Source of the DNA: Verrucomicrobiota bacterium
Lineage (GTDB): Bacteria; Verrucomicrobiota; Verrucomicrobiia; Chthoniobacterales; UBA10450
Direction: 5' to 3'
Assembly: GCA_003218915.1 (NCBI GenBank)
Contig: QHPC01000041.1
Coordinates: 1 to 34,190 of the forward strand
Length of the DNA stretch: 34,190 nt
The notes beneath the pieces are model-generated. The model saw nothing but the letters and a program-made list of their open reading frames with translations. It was not told where the DNA came from and made no database searches. How positions within the stretch are numbered: position 1 is the stretch's first letter; each line of letters opens with the position of its first letter. Of the stretch, positions 26,950 to 34,190 are shown piece by piece. The translations under genes and the position numbers were made by a program.

Positions 26950-29694
26950 ATGCGCATCCTGCTTCTTTTTCTGGTGGCTGAATTTTCAATGATGTCCTCG
27001 GCATTTGCTTCCGAAAAGCCGTTCAGTTTCAAAGACACGCCCGGGAAACTCCCGAAAGACGTTGTTCCCACGGAATACTCCGTCCGGATCGTTCCCGATA
27101 TCGATAAGTTGACATTTGCTGGGACGGAGACGGTGAAGCTCAACGCTCGCAGCGCAGTTCGCCAACTGGTGTTGAACGCACTCGAACTCAAAATCGAAGC
27201 GGCGTCGCTCGATGGCAGAGAATTGCCGGCGTCTGCAATTAAGACCGACACGAAGAGTGAACTGCTTACGCTTGCATTACCGTCGGAGCTTCCGGCCGGC
27301 GATCATACGCTTACACTTCGCTTCGCGGGTAAAATAAACGAACAAGGGCAGGGTCTTTTCTATATGCGGTATCGGGAGCAGGGCACCGGTGCTCGGAAAA
27401 TCATGCTGGGAAGCCAATTTGAAGCGACCGATGCCCGTCGATTTTTTCCGTGCTGGGACGAGCCGGTCTTTCGCGCGCGCTTCCAATTGACCGCGGTTGT
27501 TCCGGAGAACTGGCTCGCTGTCTCGAATATGCCGGTCGAGAGTGAAAAAAAAATCGCTGGCGGCAAGGAAGTGCGTTTCGCTGCGACCCCGCCGATGTCC
27601 AGTTACTTGAACGTTTTCGTTGCGGGTGAACTCGAGTCCATCGAATCGCGAAGCGGCCCTACCCAGCTCCGAGTGATCGCGACCAAAGGCAAGGCGGAGA
27701 TGGGCCGCTACGCCCTCGAGACCACCGCGCAGATCTTGCAATACTACAACGATTATTTCGGCGTGGCCTATCCATTGCCGAAACTGGATCAGATCGCGCT
27801 GCCCGGCGGTTTTGGAGGTGCAATGGAAAATTGGGGCGGGATCACCTACTACGAATCGAAGCTTCTGTTTGATCCGAAAAGTTCCTCTGCGGAAACGAAG
27901 CAGGATATCTACGAGGTTCTCGCGCATGAAATGGCGCACCAATGGTTCGGCGACCTGGTCACGATGGCTTGGTGGGATAACTTGTGGCTCAATGAAGGAT
28001 TTGCCTCGTGGATGGGCTCTAAATGCACGGCGCGCTTCAATCCACAATGGGAAGTCTGGCTGCGCCGGGAATTCCCGCGGGATCCGAGCCGCCGTGTCGG
28101 AATTGTCAAGGAAGCAGCGATGGAAGGCGATGCGCGATCGACCACTCATCCGATCCAACAGCCGGTCGCGACCGAGGCTGAAGCCAACAGCGCCTTCGAC
28201 GATATCACTTACAAAAAAGGCCAGTCATTCTTGCGGATGCTGGAGAGTTTTCTCGGCGAAGATGTGTTTCGGGAAGGAATTCGCCGTTACATGGCGGCGC
28301 ATATGTACTCAAACACGACGACAGCGGACTTGTGGAACGCCCTTTCGGAGCCTTCCGGGAAACCAGTCGGGGAAATCGCAGCCGGTTGGACCGAGCAACC
28401 GGGATTTCCTGTCGTGAAAGTGAAACGAGAGCAAGGCGGCAACGTCTCGCTCACCCAAGACCGGTTTACCGTCAATTTCCCGAGCGCTCCGCCGCTCGAA
28501 TGGAAAATTCCTCTCACATATGCAATTGTCGGCATGCCCGCCGAAGCTTCAGCGAAGGCAGGTGAAACTCCTGCGACACTGTTGATGACCAGGAAGCTTG
28601 ATAGCATTCACAACATTCCTGCAGATCGAGCGCTCAAGCTGAATCTAAACGGCGCCGGAAATTATCGCGTCGAATACGACGAGGCATTCTGGAAATTATT
28701 GCTCGTGGCTTTGAAGAATTTGAGCGTTGAGGATCGCGTCAATCTACTGAGCGACGCCTGGGCTCTGGTCCAGGCGAACCGGGCCCCCATCGCTCTCTAC
28801 TTTGAATTGGTCGAAAAGCTGCCGGCTTCGACCGAACTGGCCGAGCGCGAACAGATCATTCACGTGCTGGATTTTATTAACCGGCTCTTGAGTGGCAGTT
28901 CTGAACGGGAGGAATTTCAGCGATATGCGCGGTCACTCTTGCGTCCTACCCTTGATGTGGTTGGCTGGGAAGCTAGACCAGACGAGCAACCGGCCAGGGC
29001 AAACCTGAGGGCGAGCCTGATTACCGCGCTCGGAAACCTCAACGATCCAAAAATCGTCGCGAGTTGTCGCGAACGTTTTAAAGGTTATCTCGCAAATCCA
29101 GAATCGCTGGCTCCCGATCTTCGGGCGGCGGTCTTTTCAGTTGTGGGCCGGTATGCTGACGAATCGACATGGAATGAACTTCACCAACTCGGCCTCAAGA
29201 CGACGAGCATTGAAGAAAAACAAAACTATTACGATGCGCTGTCCGGTGCGATCGATTCCAAATTGGCGAAGAAGAGCCTTCCTATCGCGCTTACGGACGA
29301 GTTGCCAACGAGCCGCGCGGTCTTTCTTGTCTTGAGAGTCGCTCGAGAAAGTGGTCATCCAGATATCGCGTGGGATTTTGCCATGGCGAACATGAAAACG
29401 CTCCTCGCGAAGACCGATGCGCTGGGCGCTAACACGTATGCGCCCGGGCTGTTCACTTTTTTCTCGGACGCTTCGCGCGCCCAGGAGCTGAGGACATACG
29501 CGAAAAACAATCTGCCGGCTGCGAGCGCTCCGGAAGTAGCAAAGGCCCTGGATGAAGTTCAGTTCCGATCAGAATTCAAAAAACGCCTCGCACCCCAACT
29601 CAGTGCATGGATCGATGGCAAAAACACTGCGGAGCGCCACAGATCACCGATCGCCGCCCTGTCCGCCGTAGCCTCGGCGAAGGCGGATCACTGA
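26950..29694 (+). CDS. M1 family metallo-aminopeptidase, exported
   Basis: GGAMENWGG exopeptidase motif; HEMAHQWFGDLVTMAWWDNLWLNEGFASW zinc motif; N-terminal signal-like sequence. Confidence 0.95.
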   Translation: MRILLLFLVAEFSMMSSAFASEKPFSFKDTPGKLPKDVVPTEYSVRIVPDIDKLTFAGTETVKLNARSAVRQLVLNALELKIEAASLDGRELPASAIKTDTKSELLTLALPSELPAGDHTLTLRFAGKINEQGQGLFYMRYREQGTGARKIMLGSQFEATDARRFFPCWDEPVFRARFQLTAVVPENWLAVSNMPVESEKKIAGGKEVRFAATPPMSSYLNVFVAGELESIESRSGPTQLRVIATKGKAEMGRYALETTAQILQYYNDYFGVAYPLPKLDQIALPGGFGGAMENWGGITYYESKLLFDPKSSSAETKQDIYEVLAHEMAHQWFGDLVTMAWWDNLWLNEGFASWMGSKCTARFNPQWEVWLRREFPRDPSRRVGIVKEAAMEGDARSTTHPIQQPVATEAEANSAFDDITYKKGQSFLRMLESFLGEDVFREGIRRYMAAHMYSNTTTADLWNALSEPSGKPVGEIAAGWTEQPGFPVVKVKREQGGNVSLTQDRFTVNFPSAPPLEWKIPLTYAIVGMPAEASAKAGETPATLLMTRKLDSIHNIPADRALKLNLNGAGNYRVEYDEAFWKLLLVALKNLSVEDRVNLLSDAWALVQANRAPIALYFELVEKLPASTELAEREQIIHVLDFINRLLSGSSEREEFQRYARSLLRPTLDVVGWEARPDEQPARANLRASLITALGNLNDPKIVASCRERFKGYLANPESLAPDLRAAVFSVVGRYADESTWNELHQLGLKTTSIEEKQNYYDALSGAIDSKLAKKSLPIALTDELPTSRAVFLVLRVARESGHPDIAWDFAMANMKTLLAKTDALGANTYAPGLFTFFSDASRAQELRTYAKNNLPAASAPEVAKALDEVQFRSEFKKRLAPQLSAWIDGKNTAERHRSPIAALSAVASAKADH
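28537..28562. repeat. REP-like palindromic repeat inside aminopeptidase CDS (copy 1)
   Basis: CCCGCCGAAGCTTCAGCGAAGGCAGG; translated PAEASAKAG. Confidence 0.65.
29662..29687. repeat. REP-like palindromic repeat at 3' end of aminopeptidase CDS (copy 2)
   Basis: TCCGCCGTAGCCTCGGCGAAGGCGGA; translated SAVASAKAD then H-stop. Confidence 0.7.
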
Positions 29695-30173
29695 TCACTA
29701 TTTTGTTGTGGCGTGATCCACAGGCGCATCGGAATCATCGAAGACTCAACGAAACCGTGGTGGCGGAAAAATTCCTGCGCCAAATTTTCCGGTCGGTCGG
29801 TCAGTAACGTAACGCGGAGGAAATTTTTCTGTTTCGCAAAATCAATCGCATGTTGGAGAAGCTTCGAACCGTAACCCTTGCCTTGGTATTGTTTGTGGAC
29901 CACCAGATCTTCGAGCAGGATCACGAAGCCGCCCTCAGCAGTGCTGATGGTAAACAGTAAATTGATCATTCCCACGATCGCCCCGTTCTGCCGCAAGACA
30001 AAGACGCGCCCCCGGCTTGGTTGTTCGAAAATCAGGCGCAAACCACGAAGTTGTTTTTCCTTGTCCGGACGGAAATCGCCTTCCTGAGAGAACAATCCAC
30101 CGAGCATTTCCGAGAGTTCGTCGAGATCAGCCTCGGTCGCCGGCTCAATCACTACATGTTCTTTTTCGCCCAT
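29688..30173 (-). CDS. GNAT family N-acetyltransferase
   Basis: LLEDLVVHKQYQGKGYGSKLLQHAIDFAKQKNFLRVTLLTDRPENLAQEFFRHHGF. Confidence 0.92.
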   Translation of the reverse strand: MGEKEHVVIEPATEADLDELSEMLGGLFSQEGDFRPDKEKQLRGLRLIFEQPSRGRVFVLRQNGAIVGMINLLFTISTAEGGFVILLEDLVVHKQYQGKGYGSKLLQHAIDFAKQKNFLRVTLLTDRPENLAQEFFRHHGFVESSMIPMRLWITPQQNSDQ

Positions 30174-30333
30174 TGCTTGCAGTGCTTATTCCAAAAATCC
30201 GCCATTCTGGCAATCAAATTAGCCTGACACGCCCTGCTGGCGTTAACTATTGATGCGCTTGGTGCCGTTGACAATATTGCGCTCGACCTTACTTTAGCCG
30301 CTCTTAAATCGCGCCGAGTCGGTTTTCGGTTTT

Positions 30334-30507
30334 ATGAAACGCACTTACCAGCCATCCAAGCGAACACGCAAACGCCAGCATGGTTTTCGTGCCCGCATGA
30401 AGACGAAAGGGGGACGCGCGACCCTGGCACGCCGCCGCCAACGCGGCCGCAAACGCTTGCTTCCAAAGCGCGTCGAAAGGCATTACGCGCGCCATACGCA
30501 GGCGTAA
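30334..30507 (+). CDS. rpmH: 50S ribosomal protein L34 (57 aa; not in supplied ORF track)
   Basis: Translated by hand: [57 protein letters not shown]. Confidence 0.96.
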   Translation: MKRTYQPSKRTRKRQHGFRARMKTKGGRATLARRRQRGRKRLLPKRVERHYARHTQA

Positions 30508-30623
30508 CTCTTTTGCCTGAAGCCAATCCAGTCGTCGTCTCTCTATCCGATTTGAGACCGACCGGGTTTTTTTGACTGGTCACACCTCACTGACCCAGTT
30601 ACTCTGCGCGGCAGGAACTAAAC

Positions 30624-31595
30624 GTGATGAAATCAAACGCAGTCGTGATTGAATCGCCGCAAACCAATTCGAGGATTTTTGCGCACACACGTTGGGACGC
30701 GATCCCTGTGTTGGCTGCGATTTTTCACTGCGTCTATTTCTTCGGAATGTTCTATCTCTTCCCGCGGGTCCCGCTCTGGATCATGCTCGTTCTTGGGTTC
30801 GTCTATTCAGTGAGCATTTCATGGAATATCAACGGCATCTCGCACAATTTCATTCATAATCCTTACTTCCGATCACCATTGCTTAACCGCCTGTTCAGCA
30901 CTTTTGAATCAATCACCGTTGGTTTTAGCCAGATTTTTTACGAATGCATTCATATGCAGCATCACAGGGGAAACGCTGACCGGCCCAATGAGAATGGTGA
31001 GACAGTCGATTGGATTTCGATCTACAAGCATGGACATGACGGTGAGCCAGAGCACCCGCTTAAGTACACTTTCCTGAGTTTCTTCCGCGAAGATCCAAAG
31101 ACGGTTTACAGGCAATTGAAACGCAAGAACCCGCGCGACGCTTTCTGGGGAGTTACAGAGTTAACGTTGTTCGTTTCCACGTTTGTCATTCTCGGCCTTC
31201 TTAACTGGCGTTACGTCTGCTTCCTCATTCCGTTCTGGTACTTTGGCCATTGCCTTTCCTACCTGAACGGCTACTACCGCCACTATGGTGGCAATCCGGA
31301 CGAACCGCTTGCCTGGGGCGTGAGCAGTTACGAGAAACTTTACAATTGGATCTGGTTTTTTAACGGCTATCATGCGGAGCATCATTTCCGTCCGAAGGTG
31401 CATTGGACACGTATGCAAGCACTCCGCGATCAGATTGTAGACCAACAACGCGCTGCTGGAATCCGAGTGATCAAACCGCCGCACGCTCTTGCTTTTTTTG
31501 ATCCAGACCTGCCGACACTGAAAAAAGCTTCTCGGCCAAAAGCTCACGTTCGTTTGAATCTAAAGTCTGCGCGTCTCCAGGGCGGAGCCAATTGA
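30624..31595 (+). CDS. Fatty acid desaturase-like protein, copy 2 (intact)
   Basis: His boxes HNFIHN, HMQHH and HAEHH; paralogous to 19974-20825. Confidence 0.85.
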   Translation: MMKSNAVVIESPQTNSRIFAHTRWDAIPVLAAIFHCVYFFGMFYLFPRVPLWIMLVLGFVYSVSISWNINGISHNFIHNPYFRSPLLNRLFSTFESITVGFSQIFYECIHMQHHRGNADRPNENGETVDWISIYKHGHDGEPEHPLKYTFLSFFREDPKTVYRQLKRKNPRDAFWGVTELTLFVSTFVILGLLNWRYVCFLIPFWYFGHCLSYLNGYYRHYGGNPDEPLAWGVSSYEKLYNWIWFFNGYHAEHHFRPKVHWTRMQALRDQIVDQQRAAGIRVIKPPHALAFFDPDLPTLKKASRPKAHVRLNLKSARLQGGAN

Positions 31596-31662
31596 GAGAG
31601 TGCCCGGTTGATCGCAACTCAGGGACCTGGCAGTGCTGACTAATTGTTAGTTGAGCAACGAA

Positions 31663-31680
31663 AACCTGAATTTTCAGGTT
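31663..31680. terminator. Perfect hairpin after desaturase, possible terminator
   Basis: AACCTGAATTTTCAGGTT. Confidence 0.4.
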
Positions 31681-31730
31681 GCGATTTAGTCCAACGTTTC
31701 GAAATTCGAAATTCGGAATTTTCAAATTTT

Positions 31731-31775
31731 GCACCGTTAGGTCAATTGGCAGAACAAGTGACTCTTAAACACGAT
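31731..31775 (+). other. Degenerate tRNA-Lys(CUU)-like 5' half (tRNA fossil)
   Basis: GCACCGTTAGGTCAATTGGCAGAACAAGTGACTCTTAAACACG: T8, A14, G18-G19, A21, T33 and anticodon CTT at the canonical positions; no matching T-arm or 3' acceptor strand. Confidence 0.45.
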
Positions 31776-32043
31776 CGTCGCGAGGTAAAAGATACCGCGC
31801 TACCAAATAGGTTACCTATCCTTTCCACCGGGGGATGTTACCCACAAAGGGACCGGGGCACCGAGCTCAGCTAGAACTTTGACTCCAAGGGAACAAAGAA
31901 CTCCGTAGCGCGCTAGGCTTCGCAACCGGGACGCGCCAAGCGTGGGTGCTCTGTTGCCCGGAGCCTAGGCTCCGCTTTAATGGCTTCTGCGATTTTAGTT
32001 GAAAAAGAGGCAACTCGTCCCTAATCTTACTAAGCGATCGCCA

Positions 32044-34190
32044 ATGGCCAACCAAACCACATTGGTGGAACGGATCGAGACTCGCGTACAAAGAGAGGAC
32101 AGTGGCCAGATCGCGGTTGGCACACACGTCCTGCGGATCGGTTCAGTCCACGGAGGAATCGTTGATGCGGCCGCATCGAGGCAACAGCCTCGACCAAAGG
32201 CGCGTCCAGTCCCGATCCAGCTTCGACCGCGGCCGTTTCCGGCTATTTTGGATCGCATTGAAGAGACCGCAGCAGCGATTCGCGCGCTGGAGAGTCTGGA
32301 GTCGGTGGAGCTTTTTGGGGAGACAGGAATAGGGAAGACTGTTGTTTTGCGCCATTTGGCACACACGATCAATTCTAAGCTTTTCCAAGACGGTATCATT
32401 TATCGGGAGGTACGCGGCGTTCCGCCTGAAGACGTACTGCAGCTGCTCTGGGGTGATTTTTTCGAATGCGACGCTCCTTTTAAACCGGCTGATTCGCAAT
32501 TACGCCACGACTTGCAGACAAAAAACGCTTTGGTCATCCTTGACGCGGCCGAGTTAACACGCGCTGAGGCTGAGCGAGTAATGAACGTCGCCGCGGGATG
32601 CACGTTCTTGCTAGGTTCTCCTGAGCGGCATTTGTGGGGTAGTGAAGCGCACGCGACGCAGCTTGCTGGCCTGCCGGCGAAAGATGTAAGCGCACTAATC
32701 GAGCGAGAACTGAGCCGACCTTTGACAACGGATGAAGGGTTGAGCGTCGAACCAATCACGTCCGCATTTAAAGGGAATCCTCTGCGCATTCTCCAAGAGG
32801 TTGCAATGGCGCGGTTGAATGATCGCTCTCTGACGAACGTTGCGCAGGATTTGCGATCAGATGGTTCACCAGAGAAATTAGCGGCGCATATCACCGCATC
32901 GCTTTCCAGCGCGCAGCGACGGATTCTTTCCGCGCTTGCAATTTTTAGTGGTGCTCCAGTGCAAGCAGCAATGCTCGGCGAATTGCTGCAGATCGACAAT
33001 GTTGAGACAATTCTGGAAGAACTTGAAGAGCGTCACCTAGTGCGCACTCACGCGTCTTCCACGCGAACTCAACGGATGGGTGCGACTGGCGGATTTGCCA
33101 AAGACGAGCGGGCGGAATTTCGGAATCGTCCGCTGGCAGCAAAACACACACAGCCATTACAAACGCCCATTCAATTTGCTTTCCTGAGCTATGCTCGTGA
33201 AGACGCCGAGTTCGTGCTGCGTCTTGCCAAAGACTTGGGTGCGGGAGGTGCCGGCGTATGGGTAGACCAACTCGACATCGCACCTGGTCAGCGCTGGGAC
33301 CGTGCCGTCGAGGACGCTTTGGCAAAGTGTCTCCAACTCGTGGTGGTTCTCTCGCCAGCCGCCGTGGAATCCACTAACGTGATGGACGAGGTCTCGCTTG
33401 CGTTGGAAGATGGCAAAACGGTTGTCCCTGTCCTGCATAGCCAATGCAAAATTCCATTTCGACTGCGCCGCTTACAGTACGTTGATCTCTCGCTGGACTA
33501 TAAGGCAGGCCATGATCGACTTCTTGAGACGCTCGGCGTGGGACTGCAACCGCCGCCGGGAACGGCCGACACATCGCGCGTTAAAGTCGTAAGGTCATGG
33601 TTTGTAGATCATGTCGTGACAGAGCAGGAGCGACCGGCGACCTCGTCGCCGGAAAAGCCTGACGACGCTGTGGACGTGCGCAGCCAGCGGCGTTATACGC
33701 TCGCGGGAGAATTTGCTCTATTCATGCCGGAGCCGACGGAGGCAGCTGAGGAGCGCAAACGAGCCGTCGCCTATTTTGCAGATTGGGTTGAGCCTCGCCA
33801 GCGCGACGTAAAAACAATTCTCGAAACACTGCCTGTTTTGATGCACAGCCTGCGCTGGGGCGTCAAGTTCGGGCTGGCAGCGGAGGTCATGCGCATAACC
33901 AGGTCGCTTGAGCTCCCATTGGTTTTGACCGGTCGCTGGGAATCCTGGACGAATGCGTTGTGCTTGGCGGCTCAATCCGCGACTGCCGCAGGCGACAAAG
34001 CCGCTCTGGGGTGGGTACGTCATCAAGATGGCACGAAAGCAATTTGTGAGGGGAACCTTTCCGAAGCACGGCAATCGCTTGAGCAAGCTCTGCAAATACG
34101 CGAAGAGCTTCGCGACAAAGCTGGCGCAGGCGTCACTCGCCACAATCTGAAGTTAGTTGCCCCTCCGACAATTCCACTGTGGAAACCCTG
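32044..34190 (+). CDS. STAND-type ATPase with central TIR domain and helical/TPR-like C-terminus (3' end outside window)
   Basis: Hand translation from ATG 32044, in-frame stop at 31996, open for 715 codons to window end: P-loop VELFGETGIGKTVVLRHLAH, Walker B-like NALVILDAAE, WHD-like SLSSAQRRILSALAIFSGAPVQAAML...LEELEERHLVRTH, TIR IQFAFLSYAREDAEFVLRLAKDLGAGGAGVWVDQLDIAPGQRWDRAVEDALAKCLQLVVVLSPAAVESTNVMDEVSLALEDGKTVVPVL, TPR-like GNLSEARQSLEQALQIREELRDKAG. Confidence 0.88.
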   Translation, partial: MANQTTLVERIETRVQREDSGQIAVGTHVLRIGSVHGGIVDAAASRQQPRPKARPVPIQLRPRPFPAILDRIEETAAAIRALESLESVELFGETGIGKTVVLRHLAHTINSKLFQDGIIYREVRGVPPEDVLQLLWGDFFECDAPFKPADSQLRHDLQTKNALVILDAAELTRAEAERVMNVAAGCTFLLGSPERHLWGSEAHATQLAGLPAKDVSALIERELSRPLTTDEGLSVEPITSAFKGNPLRILQEVAMARLNDRSLTNVAQDLRSDGSPEKLAAHITASLSSAQRRILSALAIFSGAPVQAAMLGELLQIDNVETILEELEERHLVRTHASSTRTQRMGATGGFAKDERAEFRNRPLAAKHTQPLQTPIQFAFLSYAREDAEFVLRLAKDLGAGGAGVWVDQLDIAPGQRWDRAVEDALAKCLQLVVVLSPAAVESTNVMDEVSLALEDGKTVVPVLHSQCKIPFRLRRLQYVDLSLDYKAGHDRLLETLGVGLQPPPGTADTSRVKVVRSWFVDHVVTEQERPATSSPEKPDDAVDVRSQRRYTLAGEFALFMPEPTEAAEERKRAVAYFADWVEPRQRDVKTILETLPVLMHSLRWGVKFGLAAEVMRITRSLELPLVLTGRWESWTNALCLAAQSATAAGDKAALGWVRHQDGTKAICEGNLSEARQSLEQALQIREELRDKAGAGVTRHNLKLVAPPTIPLWKP

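Noticed and set aside
27277-28158. 293-aa ORF on the minus strand
   Set aside because: Entirely antisense to the well-supported M1 aminopeptidase; GC-rich shadow ORF.
32400-32999. 199-aa and other minus-strand ORFs in 32-34 kb
   Set aside because: Antisense to the continuous STAND-TIR frame whose domains are recognisable; no motif in the minus ORFs.
1-34190. CRISPR array
   Set aside because: No regularly spaced direct repeats with unique spacers and no cas genes seen; repeats are palindromic MITE/REP-like.

Overview
The window looks like a soil Verrucomicrobiota-type genome fragment (lineage is inferred from gene content and style, not proven). Most of it is housekeeping: treS-maltokinase fusion, clpS/DUF2017, ybeY, ndh, rpmI, SRP RNA, HIT protein, nrdR, EamA transporter, topB, dprA, ssb, rpsF, pth, rplY, prs, HAD phosphatase, rlmN, an ECF sigma/anti-sigma pair, an M1 aminopeptidase, GNAT, rpmH and fatty acid desaturases. 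The strongest candidate system is at the right edge. An open reading frame missing from the supplied ORF track (32044 to the window end, at least 715 codons) encodes a STAND/NB-ARC-like ATPase, a winged-helix-like segment, a centrally placed TIR domain and a helical C-terminus. It lies just downstream of a degenerate tRNA-Lys(CUU)-like 5' half and several palindromes. Other notable items are: a frameshifted four-helix-bundle (S23/IVP) gene bracketed by 35-bp terminal inverted repeats built from 8-bp units; palindromic repeats inserted in frame in treS and twice in the aminopeptidase gene; a CADD-type (self-sacrificing pABA synthase) protein with all expected residues; an Mpv17/PMP22-like membrane protein; and several genes carrying apparent internal ~100-150 bp deletions with frame changes (ECF sigma, topB, desaturase copy 1, possibly a Do protease), which are either gene decay or assembly artefacts. 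rpmH (57 aa) and the SRP RNA are also absent from the ORF track.
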